Of a stretch of 64,000 nt of DNA, positions 23,370-35,737 are shown one piece after another. The DNA comes from Prosapia bicincta (lineage: Eukaryota; Arthropoda; Insecta; Hemiptera; Cercopidae). Position numbers and translations under genes: made by a program. Under the pieces are notes generated by a model. It saw nothing but the letters and a program-made list of their open reading frames with translations, searched no databases and was not told the DNA's origin. Position 1 is the first letter of the stretch; each line of letters opens with the position of its first letter. The DNA is taken from contig JBAIZL010000006.1 of the NCBI GenBank assembly GCA_036971475.1, forward strand, positions 92,024,376 through 92,088,375, in the 5' to 3' direction.

Positions 23370-25238
23370 TACCCGGCAAGCTGGCCTGAGCAACCGGGCG
23401 GGTCCACAGGTGGCGGATAGTGGGACGGCCTACAGAAATGTAGGTTACCTGTGAATAAGGATTCCGGAAGGTTTCTGATTATGAAGGCCTGGACCAAGGC
23501 TATGGTTCAAAGGTGAGGAATTATCCCTCCTCGTCAGTCAACCGGTTTGGGGCGGTAGAAATAAGTGCCCTGACTGGGGAGACTGGGGTAGTTGGGAATT
23601 AGGTCCTCACAATGCTACTCTCACCTCCCAGGTGAACCAAGTACAATGCGACAGTGAAGTATGGGCGGGAAACTACCCTAACGACACAGCTGTAAAAAAG
23701 AGAGTAAAGCAGGCTGTTCGCTTCATGAGTAACAGTTAATAATGTCCTGAACTTGGGGTGTGCTTCAAAGTCAGTAACTGAATACCCAATCCAAGGTGGA
23801 AGACATCGTGCCGAAGGATGAATGGCTGCAGGGCATAAAATGCAGTTGCACACGATCCCCTTGAGGAACCAGACAAAACCTCATTGTATGTTGTCTTGCC
23901 AGGGCAGTGGGGGCTCTGCTCTGGTCGACCGTTATTTCCCCCATACTCGTGGGACGTTAATGGATCAAGTAAGTAAAAGAATTGATTTCGAGACTGCATA
24001 GACAGTGGGAGCCAATGAAACGGCAAACCGTGAGTCTGTAGCAGATGTGTCAACAGCAACCATCACTGGGGGTGCGGGGGTGGCTGTCAAGCTGCCGACT
24101 GCAGAAACCGGTGAAGTGGCTTTAGAGTTGAGCACGCTGTCTAGTGGGCTGCTCTGCGGACCCAGGCGACTGCAAATTAAGCAGAACAATGATCAAGATC
24201 CTCCAAGTGAACCTACAGCATAACAGGGCGGTGAGTGCTGTCGTGTGTAGGATGCTGGGCAGGGGAGAGGTGGACTTGGTACTCATCCAGGAGCCATGGA
24301 TTTCTGGAGGACGAATATGCGGGTTGGCGACATCTGGAGGTAAGTTGCTGTACGATAAGGACTCCGGTGTTCCCAGGACGTGTATCCTGGTTAGGAGGGG
24401 GTTGAGTGCTTTTGTACTAACGGACTTCTGCTGCAGGGACTTATTAGCAGTGACGGTGGAGCTGCGGGCGGAGGGGAGGATGAAGAGGCTGAACCTTGCC
24501 ACGGCATATCTCCCCTTTTACTACGCGTGGGCTCTACCAACACAAGAGCTGAGGAGGCTGGTCGAGCACTGCGGGGCTGTGGATGAGGAGCTGCTGGTGG
24601 GGATGGATGCTAACTCCCATCACACTTCGTGGGGAAGTACAGGTACCAACACTAGAGGTGAGGAACTTTTAGCTTATCTTAGCTCTAAGAATTTACTAGT
24701 ATTAAATCAGGGGGAAGAGCCGACGTTTGTCACTAGGACCAGACAGGAGGTCCTGGACATTACGGTGGCATCGAACCAGACGGCTAGGTATGTACTAAAC
24801 TGGCATGTGTCGGATGAACCATCTTCTTCTGACCACAGACATATTAGGTATGATATCTCTCTAAATCCAGCCATGCTTCGACCAACCAGGGATCCAAGAA
24901 GAACAGACTGGGACTCCTACAGGAGGGACCTGGGAGTTCGGATTGAGGAGGCTGGATTGGAGTATGGTGGGAGGAAAGAGCTAGAAGATTATGCGGTCAG
25001 GAACTGGAGACTGCCACACACATTATTTACAGATGTGAAGTACTTGCTGAGAGGCGCTTCAACCTCTTTGGTGATGGAACGGCTTTGGTGGATGCTGAAG
25101 GTAAAACTCTAGTCAGGAAACTCCTAAACCTGGTAAGAGGGAAGGGGTTATTTGACTAGATCAGGGAGGTAAGTACAATATACCTTAACTTAGCAGTGCT
25201 TCAGGCAATTCAAACCCGCTCCCAAGTTAAAAAAAAAA
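23370..25238 (+). mobile_element. Internally deleted R1/LOA-type LINE with TSD and poly-A
   Basis: A 9-bp target-site duplication, TACACAATA, lies at 23361-23369 and again at 25239-25247, directly after a poly-A run (25229-25238). That is the signature of target-primed reverse transcription. The 5' part (23370-24000) is a GC-richer leader. A 72-codon frame ending at 24223 may be the tail of ORF1. An endonuclease frame (24189-25112) follows. No reverse transcriptase or zinc-knuckle region is present, so most of ORF1 and ORF2 is deleted although both ends are kept. It must have been copied by another element's machinery, or been deleted after insertion. Confidence 0.85.
24189..25112 (+). pseudogene. 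LINE ORF2 remnant: APE-type endonuclease
   Basis: The start at 24189 (MIKILQVNLQHNRA) matches the usual beginning of R1/LOA ORF2; an in-frame ATG at 24144 adds 15 unlikely residues. The APE-like endonuclease covers about residues 1-225. Visible catalytic motifs are the Asn in QVNLQ, Glu in LIQEPW, GMDANSHH, LDITVAS and the SSDHR end motif. No stop interrupts the domain. The enzyme nicks the target DNA to prime reverse transcription. After about residue 265 the reading becomes unrelated (VRNWRLPHTLF and on) and stops at 25112; the whole reverse transcriptase is missing. Clade assignment rests on motif style. Confidence 0.8.
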
Positions 25239-25640
25239 TACACAATAAATATTTATAAATTATTTCATGTAGAGAAGATTTGAATGAATCTAACAAAGTT
25301 TCCTAAATAAAATTAAGTTTAAACACAGCCTAAAGATTAAAAAAATTCTACGTTTGCAACAAAAGGAAACATTTCACATCGACCGAAACATTAGATGTAG
25401 GTTCACTTTTTATGTTACTAATTTATTTCTTGAGGGAAGAACATCATGGTGGCATTCAAAGGAAACAAGATAAAGTGGAGTGAAACGTTTCTGTTGCGAC
25501 GGATGGCAATGTCTTGAATTGCCGATAACATCCAACTTAATATACAGGCGGCTTAAGGAAATGGTTAGGGTTTGGGGAAACTTCTGTTGAGATTGCACGC
25601 TATTGACTAAGTTTATATAAGGCTATAAATTTTGTGGCTG

Positions 25641-26379
25641 AAGAGTTGTACAAAATTATATTCAATTTTGTTATCTCTTGAATATTTTACGAACGTCTTT
25701 CCCAGCACATGTTAACTTTTCAATGTAACAAATAAGAGTCAGTTAGTGACGTTGTTGTTAAAACGTGAGTTATAGAAGAGATAGAGAAAGGCTTGAAGTT
25801 GGCAGTTTATGTTTAATTATGAGTATTAACAATTAGACAATTTTCAATAAAAATTGATTTGACAAATCATCGAATAACAGTTTTATTCTGTCTGCGTTAG
25901 AGGAGTTTATGATGTTTATCAATCTCAAAACATATATTTAACATCTCTCTCTTTCTCTCTCAAACTCTCTCTCTCCCTCTCGCTCTCTGAGAGTATGTTG
26001 TGGTAGGTCATTTCTAAATCAAAACTTATCTTCTTAAGTGTCCGTTTATACCATATAATGACCCACGTCTCGTTTACCTAAGCGCGAAGTTTTTTTCATA
26101 GATATAACTTTCTAGGTCGTTTAAAATTAATTTACCAATAATAAATTTTCAAAATTTTTCCCCAAAATTATTTAACATTTTTTGTAGCTGTAATTAGTCT
26201 TCATTTATCAGCGTTGGGTTTGTTGCTCTTGCACCGTACTCTTGGCAATACGCCCAAATTATTATTTATAGAACCTCAATTATTATGATATACGTAGTTA
26301 AATGTTTATTTTTAATTATTTGAAATTGAATAAAAACTCAAATAAACCCTTAGTTGTGGTAAATAAGGTTTATTATTTA
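25641..26379. other. AT-rich non-coding sequence with a CT-rich run
   Basis: 25943-25990 is a (CT)n-rich stretch. There is no gene. Confidence 0.6.
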
Positions 26380-26383
26380 TCTA

Positions 26384-26683
26384 AGTTACGTGTTATATTA
26401 AGCACGAAAGGTTTTTAAAAAATGATTTTATTTTTACAAACCTTGTTGAATTTAAAAAACAATTAATTTGGAAAATTGTTAAATAAATTATACTTAATAA
26501 AACAAATCAAATACAACTGATGTACATACAGTTGGAGCGGAAAACGTCTGTGCGATACAGAGGCGACTTACACACTGCCGGGGCTCTGTTCTCACCACCT
26601 ATATAATACAAAAGCTGCGTAAGCAGGAATTTTCCTAGCACGCATTGAATTATGAAATGTTCACATAAAATGTTCATATAACT
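26384..26683 (-). repeat. 3' LTR of the 26.4-kb gypsy element
   Basis: 300 bp, matching 30640-30939. It holds the GC-richer segment GCGATACAGAGGCGACTTA and, on its promoter side, TATATAATAC. A purine-rich stretch (minus strand GGGATGGAGG) abuts it at 26684, as a polypurine tract should. Confidence 0.93.
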
Positions 26684-27714
26684 CCTCCATCCCTAAAGAA
26701 AACTTCGGGGGTTGGCGAAGTTTCGGCATCGGATGAAGTCCTCTTCATCTTCTTGATGAGGGCGAAGTATATAAAGCTGCTGAATAGGCCTCCGTAAAGG
26801 GCAATTTTCGGCATCGGTTGAAGTCCTCTTCACTGGAGAAGGTCGCCAGGCGATGGTCAGGGATCCAGTTAAATGGGTTGTCTGCGATTTCTAACGCAGT
26901 ATCCTCGTAGTTTGTAGGCGTCATTGTTTCTGATGATGGACATTTTACAGTCTAATTTTCTGTTCATTATAATTCAACTGAGCAAAAGTATTTGGAATTG
27001 ATTAATACAATTTATAATGAGTATTTTCTATCATAGGATAGATACAAAATGTTTATAACATATACAATTGTTATCAGAATCTAATTTTTTGTTCTACAAA
27101 ATTTACATTGATTACAACAAAAGTTTTATATAATTTTTCATAATTTTTACCATCATTTACATTCAAATTGCCTGTTATAGATTTGATAAAAGATTATAGT
27201 CAGTTTATAAGAATTCTTTTTGTTTTGTTATCTCTTTAAGAGTATAGTTTCTAATTTTCTTCAATTACAATTTTTTTTGTGATTAACATATTTCAAATAA
27301 TTAACAATATTTATTACCATAATTAGTTACATATCATTTAATAAATTACAAAAGCTCGTAACACATACAATTAATGAAACAATGTTGTTTAAAGTTTAAT
27401 AAAGTTTCTTGCATAGAATTAGGGGACAAAGGTATGGTAGGGATTTTAATTTGATTGTGTTGAATATGAACCAGAAGGATTTTTTTCATTAATTACATTT
27501 TTTATTTTCTTAGGCCTTTTAATTTTTGACAAATGTATTTTGTCTTTTGTGTTATGATGTATAGGCTTTATTTTTCCAGTTTTTCTTTCTTTATCTATCG
27601 AAGCTATTTCTTCCTTGCTATATCTGTTTTTCGTTTTGCTTTGCTTCTGAACTGACTTTATATAGACTTCAGATGTAATTTCTGGAAGTGGTTCTTTGTT
27701 TATATTCCTTTTTT

Positions 27715-29210
27715 CTAAAACTTTTTCTTTAATTCTTTGATTGCTATCCCTAATGTTTTCGTAAAGTATTTTTGTTTTTTCTTTATGGTTAAAACGTAGT
27801 CATTTACAATTTGTTTTTCTAAATCTACATCTAATAAAGTGTTTGAATTTATGTGTGCAAATAAGACTTCGCACGGCGTTAATTTTGTGACTGAGTGTAT
27901 GCTATTGTTATAAGCTATTATAGCATATTTAACTTTCATAATTATACTGTCTTTCTTGAATTCGATTTGATTATTTAACAGCCTTATGTGTTCTATCAAA
28001 GTTGAATGAAATCTTTCACATAAAATAGTAGGCTAAATCTAAAGTCGTAAAATACTGAGACCGTCCTAATTTGTCTAATATGTCTGTGATGTTCGGCAAG
28101 AGAAATTTATCGTCAATTGTTTTTTTGTTTATCCCCCTAAAATCTATTACTAATCGAAATTTTCTTTGCCAGAAGCGTCTTGTTTTTTGGGTACAATCCA
28201 GACAGGAGAGTTCCATGGAGAATTTGAAGGTCTAATAATTCCTTGTTCAAGCATGTCTTCAGTTTGTTTATTAATTTCGTTCTTGTAAATCTCTGGATAC
28301 CTATAATTTCTAGAGTATACGGGAATTTCATCAGTAGTCCTAATAACATGTTTTATCTGATTGGTAAAGGTTAAATTGTTTCCATCAATATGAAATAAAT
28401 CAGCATATTCTTTTAATAAATTTGTTACGGCGGATTTTTCTTCTAAGTTCATATGTTCCATCCTAAATTTTGATAAATCGAAATTTTTACTTCCTGATTT
28501 TGTTTGTTTATAATCGAACATATTAAAATTAGTGTTCCTTTGAATTGCATCAGGTTTGAAAATATTATATTCCTCTAAAGATTTTACCTCTAATGGTTTA
28601 CTTATTGTTAATTTTACATTTTCTTCCGTATTGTTTATAATAGGGCAATAGGCTTCACCCTTATGCACTGAAACTATACACTGCGGAATTTCTAATCCGT
28701 TCACTTGTTTGTGTGGTAAAATACCTTCTCCATTATGAATATTTTGTATTCTTAGTTTAACTGTTTGGCTAGTGCGGGCTTGTATAACATAACTAAATTG
28801 TTCCTGCTTTATTGACGTGCTGTCCATTTTATTACAACTTCCTTTTTCAGTGTTAAAATATTGAATAGGGATTTCCTCATCACAAAGTATTAATTTATTA
28901 TTTATAAAGTCTAAGCTTATTCCTAAATCCTTTATATTGTCTAGCCCTAGTAATAGGTCGAAATTCTGATGAAAGTCAAATAAATAAAATTTAATTGCTT
29001 TTTTAGACAACAGAGGTATGGTGCAGCAAAAATTTTCTTTTGAAGTGCCGTGTGCGGTGATTACTTCAAACGGCTCTTTTTTATGATTGTTTTAAAATTT
29101 TTCCAGCCTAAAGATTTTCGCATAAATGATCTAGTACTGCCTGTGTCAATTAATATTCTAGATTTGGTGTCTGTGTCGTATATAAATGGTAGCTCGTTAT
29201 TTTCGCTTTG
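27715..29210 (-). pseudogene. gypsy pol: protease and N-terminal RT fused to integrase end by deletion
   Basis: The protease active site ILIDTGSTRSF lies near 29160-29130 and its distal part (LLLGLDNIKDLG) in the frame starting at 29010. The same frame continues into the RT N-terminus (EQGIIRPSNSPWNSPVW). After a frameshift near 28155-28215 the RT block LVIDFRGINKKT and FTTLDLAY follows, holding the first catalytic Asp. At about 28015-28025 the text jumps to CERFHSTLIEHIRLL, a stretch that lies after the catalytic Glu of integrase, and ends at 27715. The YxDD motif, RNase H and the integrase core are missing. Confidence 0.85.
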
Positions 29211-29218
29211 TAGATTCA

Positions 29219-30279
29219 TTATTGAAAATCGATTCCGAGGCTTGTATGTCCTAAAAAATCGTCCTGATCGATTTTAACGGTCTCTTCTTCGTAGTTGTCT
29301 GTTAAACTTTGGGATTCTTCGAAGTACTCTTCTTTCCAGAGATCTTCTTCAAAAGCGAATGATTCTTGTCCGTTAGTCTGGTACATAGTATAATCGTCTT
29401 TTTCGGCTCCTTGTCCGGTTATTTGATACAAATTCGTTTTTCTAAAAGGCCTGTCTGTCTGTCTAGTGGAAATACTCATAGGGGTAGGTTGATAACCCGT
29501 ATTTCTCTGAGTATACTGAGGTTTAGTAGTGTTGTTGTTTGGTTGTCCCCTTTGAGGCTGACCGTGATTAGCAAAGGTGGTCTATAGGAAGGATTTGGGT
29601 GTTGATAAGGTTGGTTAGGTTTTTGGTGGTATCTAAATTCAGTATGTATTGGTCTTCTTACGTTATGAGTTTGGCTTTTCTGAAAGACTGGTTGTTTGCT
29701 TGGCTGAGTAAACATATTATTATTTTTAAATTGAAAGTCGTTTGTGAGCATATTAAGTGATTCACTAAGAGTGTTAGGGTTCTTGGTACTCATTAGTGAC
29801 CCGATGGGTTCATGCAAACCTCTAAGCTAGTTTCTGAACGTATTCTATTAAAACGTCTTTAGCCATCTGCCTTTGAGGCTCTTTATTCATAAAAAATGAA
29901 ATTTGTAAATTTAGTAACTTTTGAATTTTCTCATAGAATTGAAATGGTGATTCGTTACTTTTCTGTTTTAATTCTGACATCTCTAAGTTTAATGTGAAAC
30001 AATCTCTTTTGTCTGAATAACTAATTAATTTTTTGTTTTTCTAATTTCGTGCCAATTGTAAGAGTTAGAGTTTACGACCATTTCTAGTGCTTGGCCTTTT
30101 AATTTAGAAAGAATAGAGGGGAACAGATACTCATTTTGAAAATCCTCTGGATTTTCGTTTACATAAAACTTATTTACTATCTTATCGCATATTGAAATAA
30201 ATCTGTGGAGCATAGTGGGCTCTCCACTATACTCAGGAATCATATCAAGATATTCCTTCTTTAATATTGGCGTTGCCAT
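29219..30279 (-). pseudogene. gypsy gag remnants
   Basis: The start at 30279 (MATPILKKEYLDMI) opens an 84-residue frame resembling the N-terminus of gag in gypsy-group elements, with YSGEPTMLHRFI and LKGQALEMV. Two further frames, 29476-29817 and 29219-29479, carry Asn/Gln/Pro-rich linker sequence and an acidic tail. Frameshifts separate all three and part of the capsid region (29820-30025) has stops. No CCHC knuckle is seen. Gag would package the RNA. Confidence 0.65.
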
Positions 30280-30617
30280 TATTTAATATTATTTTTCAAA
30301 ATAATAAAAATTAAAAATCAATTATATAAAATTAAAAGTATTTACTCTACTTTTCTTAATTCTATTTCTTACGATATACTTACAAGTGGATCCAAAATAC
30401 TTTGCTCATTTGACTACTATTTAACTTTTCACTTTTCACTTACACGATATTCACTCGTGCTCTTAATAGATATGCGCTCTATTAAGTGGTTGTAGATATT
30501 CACTCTACTAAAGTTTTCTTGATGTCGTTACAGATATGCGCTCTGTAATGAATCGAGTTTTTGCAGTATCTCGGTTAACGATTGAAATCGATAAACATTA
30601 TATTAATTAATTCTCCC

Positions 30618-30640
30618 GAGATGTCCTACCGACTGCGCCA
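30618..30640 (-). promoter_or_regulatory. Primer binding site next to the 5' LTR
   Basis: The minus strand reads TGGCGCAGTCGGTAGGAC immediately after the LTR. TGG at this place is the mark of tRNA-primed reverse transcription. From memory of the family this sequence fits a tRNA-Ser primer, as in the 17.6/297 group; the tRNA assignment is inference. Confidence 0.7.
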
Positions 30641-30939
30641 GTTACGTGTTATATTAAGCACGAAGGGTTTTTGAAAAATGATTTTATTTTCACAAACCTT
30701 GTTGAATTTAATAAACTATTAATTTGAAAAATTGTTACATAAATTATACTTAATAAAACAATTCAAATACAACTGATGTACATACAGTTGGATCTGAAAA
30801 CGTCTGTGCGATACAGAGGCGACTTAAACACTGCCGGGGCTCTGTTCTCACCACCTATATAATACAAAAGCTGCGTATGCAGGAATTTTCCTAGCACGCA
30901 TTTAATTATGAAATGTTCACATAAAATGTTCATATAGCT
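30640..30939 (-). repeat. 5' LTR of the 26.4-kb gypsy element
   Basis: 300-bp partner of 26384-26683, same ends, followed on its outer side by the TCTA duplication at 30940-30943. Confidence 0.93.
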
Positions 30940-30943
30940 TCTA

Positions 30944-32935
30944 TGAATTGTAACTATAAACATCAAACTTTAATACGTTGAAAACACTTTTATATCTTGC
31001 CCAAGTAAATAATATTTCTTTTCTTAGGACTCATCCTAAGGAGTGGACATAAGGACTTGCCGAAATATAAAAAACTGACCATTTTCATCATCCATTGTAC
31101 TAAATAATTTTAATGGTTTTTCCGTACCATCTAAATCATGAGGTACAGTATAATATTACCTATGGTAGAAATGTAAGGCCGATATTATTATAGGGCAGAC
31201 ATTATTATTATTTGCATTAAACAAACTTATATAAATTTATTAATATTGTACTGTTTATGTTATATGTATTTTACAAACTTAATTACCACCACCCGTAGGT
31301 ACTTACCGTTACAGATTCTTAAATAAGAATAAAATGATACTCCCTTTTTTAATTGAAAAATCTCCTGGTCGTGAAAGGTGTATAGACATAGGAAAAAACT
31401 AATTTTAATTTATTTAAATATTATCACTATACAATGTGTTCAATGGACTGTGAATCTAGGGTAAAAGAACTTAACTTAGATAATGCATAATTAAAATCAT
31501 GAGTTATCAGGCGTTCTTATATTAAAAGATTTATTATAGACGTTTGTACATATGTAAGCATGACAATAATGATGATACAGAATGTAAGAAAGATATAGTA
31601 TTTGGGTACCTTAAATAAACAAAATGTTATTCCCTGCCGAAAAAACAATTTCGGTTATCATCGCCAATAAACGTTAGTAACTAAAACAAAATATTTTAAA
31701 TAAACCAAAAAATATTTTAAAAAATAAATACAAAACATAACAAATATATATAATTCAACAAGAAACTACAAAAAAATAGTAATAAGACTCAACTATAATA
31801 ATATAACAATATAGATGTAACAATAATTATACAGCTAAATACGACATTAAAAAATAAAACAATAAATAACAACGAAAATTTTAACATTAAAGAAATAACA
31901 GCACTATAACACGAGAATAAAATATTATACATGTAAATAAAGAAACATCTATCACAAAAGACACAGATAAAGACATTTTATGATAAAAAATATAGTTGTT
32001 CGATTTTATTTTTTTACATAGTTTTTTCTTCAGTAGTTAGCACACGTCAGGAAAACTAAGATTAAATGAAATAGGTCAACACCATTAGGCGGCAACAATC
32101 AAAAGTCGGCACAGCTGATCGAGAAGAGATTAACTAATCGGTAAACCTGATTCAGTTTCAGTACTGTTTATTTAGGCTAACGGTATAAAGATTAGTATGC
32201 TCTATTTTATAATAATTTTTCATTTCCAATCCTAATTCATTTAGCTTTTGGTGAAAACACTTTTGTAGGCGTAATTTCATTTTTAAAAATTATTTCCTTA
32301 AGGAAAATTAGATTCAAACTCCTAATATCATTTTACTAGTTTCGACGACGGTGTCGTTATCATCATGCGTGGGGTGTACGTATTACAAAAAATATAAGAA
32401 AAAATGTCAACTATTTTGTGAGGGATTAGGTTTTAGGAGATAACATACCCGTATTATGTAATAATATCCTCAGAATCATCGACATTGCAACCGTTTATTC
32501 GGAATATAATAAAGAGAAATCATTCGTAGGATATCTAGAGTGAACAATGGTGAATGAATCAGGGGTGTCTCTTCACCGCTGCCACTATGATTATAGTAGC
32601 GGTCAACAATTTGTCACTTATCACAGCCTCCGTTTTCATATACTGTCCCTTTTATAACAGGTTCCAAATGGAAAAAGTAGTATAAATGTCCAAAGAAACA
32701 AAAAAATATTATATTTTCATACAACCTAATATTTCCAACACTTTTAAAGGGACCTCAATATTTCTAGTATTACAAATTATTTTCAAAACTCTTTGTTTTC
32801 AAATATCTCCGATATGTACCAGTCTAAATAAAATAATTTTCATCGTCCTCACTAATGTAGAAATTATTATTCCTACTCCACAAATCATTAACATACTTTA
32901 TCTATGCAATGTGCGCTACTGCACCACTCTACCAG
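30944..32935. other. AT-rich non-coding sequence
   Basis: No gene or repeat partner found. 31640-32000 is extremely A-rich. A less AT-rich patch at 32530-32650 has no coding features. Confidence 0.5.
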
Positions 32936-33120
32936 TGTTACGTATTTAAAATTAATATAGACTCATTTCCTTTATTTTAAACCTGCCGCCAAAGTCAGAC
33001 AAAGCTCACCCGTGATAAGTTTGGTTCTGCCGTTTGAACCCGCAGAGCAAATTAGACCTTTCGGGAGTGTAGATCGATCCCCTACGTTCTAGTATACTAT
33101 TATACTTTTCAATCTCCGTA
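32936..33120 (+). repeat. BEL/Pao 5' LTR (185 bp matched)
   Basis: Identical to 44209-44393 apart from three substitutions. It begins TGTTACGTATTT. Confidence 0.85.
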
Positions 33121-35737
33121 CTCTTACCGACCTTTTTCTCCTGCCTTACTTTGGCCCTTTCTTTTCATCAATTGCTAAGTCTGTAAGAAAGTAATGGTTT
33201 ATCCATTGACTACGAACCTAATTTCATAGACCTGTGCCTCAAGGAATAAACCTCTCAGAAGAACCAACCCCTGAATTTTTGATGAAACCAATTAGCCTCC
33301 GATAAGCCCTGTTCAAGCTCCTTTTCGGGTAGTGGAATCTTTGAGAGACACTTGTGATTTAAAGACTATACCTGGATACCTAGTGAACTTATCTTATTTA
33401 GAATGAAAACACAGCTAATTGGAAAATATACCTTTTTATTTATTTGTTCCAAGATTCATATTAATTATTATTGTTTTTATTTAATTTAACAGGATTTTCT
33501 TGACTAATTGCTTTTTCAAAATTTCGTACAACTTGCAATTGAATTAAACATTATTATCTCATTCTATGTTTTTAAATTTTCTTATTATCATTAATTTTAT
33601 ATATAATTTAAATTATCTAAGTTACCATAATTAATTTTGTATATAGTTTTGATTGTTACAGTTAAATTTAACCTATTTTAAAATCTGATTCTTTTTCAAA
33701 CACTTAATATTAATATTTAATGCCTTTAGGCTAGGCCTTGAACAATTAACTTCTTTAGAAATTATTCATTAGAAATTCACTTAGAAAAAGCCATATAAGA
33801 TATACATCTTTATACTTAATCCATACATTCCCACAGCGATGGGAATGGAAAGTCAATTTTGAATCTTTGTTACTTAAATTTGGGTAACCTAAGAGAGTTG
33901 ACTAATCAGTCCCTTAGGTTATTCCCATCTTATTTAATTTTGAATTTAAGTTAATATAATTTGAAGTAAAATGTTATTTAAAAAGAATAATTAAATTTAT
34001 TATATAACCTTGTACTGTAGAAATCTTTTTATCTTCATTAATTTTGTCGGTCCCGTTACAGCTTCAAGGGTCTTGGTAGGTAGGCGTCTCTCCAGAATTT
34101 CGTTTAATCTTCTTATTTTCTTTAATTTTGCATTTTGGTGGTCGAAATTTTGTTCTGGGTATATATGAGCCCTTGATCATATATATCTTCCTTCCCCTGA
34201 TCACATCGTAGCACTTGTTACTCTGTTTCTAGCACATTTTTTCTTGTCCTGTTCGCATGGTACAAAAACACGTCTGCTCGCCTTGAGAGCCTAACGCATT
34301 CTCCCTCTGGATAGCGTCTCTTTTGTGAGGCCCCACTTCTACAATTTCAAACTTCCCGCGTCATAGTATCCATTTTTCAACTTTTGACCAATCAGAAAGC
34401 TGTTGCCATGGCAATTGACTTTGTTTGTTCGGAAATTCTGAACTAAGATTAGTTTCACTTTTTGTAAAAGGCGTTTCTGTATTCTGATGTGTCCTTTCCA
34501 TTTTTACCTTTTATTTAATAACATATTTGACTTTATTTCTTCTTATTTAATTTAATTTACTTTTTAAAATTCCTAATCCAAACTTCGACTGTAGCACTTT
34601 CGTTTCGTAGTGACAAGATTTATAATCAATACCCTAAGCGGATTTTTCCGGAATCAAATATGACTGCTTCTAGTATAACCTAATTTCTAGGCTATTACAT
34701 TTTAACATTTAATCTTTACTTTTACATAAATACTATTTTCCCTAGCTAGGCCTAATTTACTTTCCTCACATCTCATAAATTTACATTCTTTATTCCTGAC
34801 TATATTTAAGTACAATTATTTTAATAGCCGGCATCTAGGCCGAGTTTGTTATACTACGCAATTACCGTCTTTTTTGTATACATAATTTAGGCTATCCACT
34901 CTGAAGTGATAATTTTTCTTATTGATTATAATTTATGTTTTTTAAGTCTAAAGTTATTTCTAATTTTCTTCATTTTACTATTATTTACCCTAGTTTTAAT
35001 ATTATTATTATTATAATGCTTTAAAATTTTTACATATAAATTTAGCCAATTATTTATCCCGGTTAGGTTCGATTCTGGTATTCTGTACAATTACCCTGAT
35101 TCTTTGCATCGGACATTCTGGCCGCTGCAAAATTCCCCCCTTTTTAAAATATGAAAATTTTGGTTCTTCTCTCCCTTGAAACAGATAAACATAATTAATA
35201 ACATATTTGTGAAAAGTAACATTAATACTTATACTAGTTTATATTAAAATTTTCATATTCCTTTCATTAATCTACTATTTCTATTCATCTTCATAACTTA
35301 ATTAATTTTACTAAAGTTCACAATTTACTCTCCTGTCCCTTTCACTCACATATATATCATTGTCACATTAGTCACTTCACATTCTATTTACTCATTTATT
35401 ACTCCTGTCCTTAGTCACATTTTTTTTATTTAATCTTATTTCAAGTTTATATTAACTACACAATATTGTATATTGTAATCCTTATATTACAAATTCATTG
35501 TGGTTTAACACAACATTTACTTTAATAAATTCAATGAATCCCGTTCATTTAACATATGGCTTTTTCTTTTACATTTAATACTGATTTTATATTATTTGTC
35601 CTATGTATTTGGATTATGTTACTGCTTTAATCTACCACTTAGATTTATTTTACATTTGTATTTTTATTACTTAACCGTTACTCCCTATGTCACTGATGGA
35701 TCATTTTTTATTTACCTTGCCTTATTATCCTTTATTC
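33121..35737 (-). repeat. BEL leader followed by the 3' LTR of the nested gypsy element
   Basis: 33121 to roughly 33420 is probably BEL leader. On the minus strand a polypurine tract (AAAAAGGGGGGAATTT, 35133-35148) is followed at 35132 by TGCAGCGGCC, a plausible LTR start. The LTR then runs leftwards for up to about 1.7 kb; its far end cannot be placed because the 5' LTR that would define it is missing. 35149-35737 is the untranslated stretch between integrase and the LTR; no env frame is visible. Confidence 0.55.

Larger units (their letters stand above)
23130..25640. repeat. Dispersed repeat D, copy 2, split by a LINE
   Basis: 23140-23245 and 25465-25635 are the two halves that lie about 300 bp apart in copy 1 (13635-14215). 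Here they are separated by the LINE 23370-25238 and some unrelated flank. Repeat D was therefore present before the LINE inserted. Confidence 0.6.
26384..30939 (-). mobile_element. Ty3/gypsy-type LTR retrotransposon, pol-deleted
   Basis: Two 300-bp LTRs (26384-26683 and 30640-30939) begin AGTTA and end AACT or AGCT. The element is flanked by the 4-bp duplication TCTA (26380-26383 and 30940-30943). About 14 mismatches separate the LTRs by eye. Reading on the minus strand gives a primer site, gag pieces, protease, the start of reverse transcriptase, then directly the end of integrase. It cannot replicate on its own. AGTTA-type ends and a 4-bp duplication are typical of the gypsy/17.6 group. No env frame is visible. 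Confidence 0.93.

Noticed and set aside
23599..24502. Minus-strand open frames of 74-126 codons
   Set aside because: They are antisense to the LINE leader and endonuclease in a GC-richer stretch and have no family features.
33421..35730. Possible env gene between integrase and 3' LTR of the nested gypsy element
   Set aside because: No open frame of useful length, signal peptide or membrane segment is visible; a long LTR explains most of the space.
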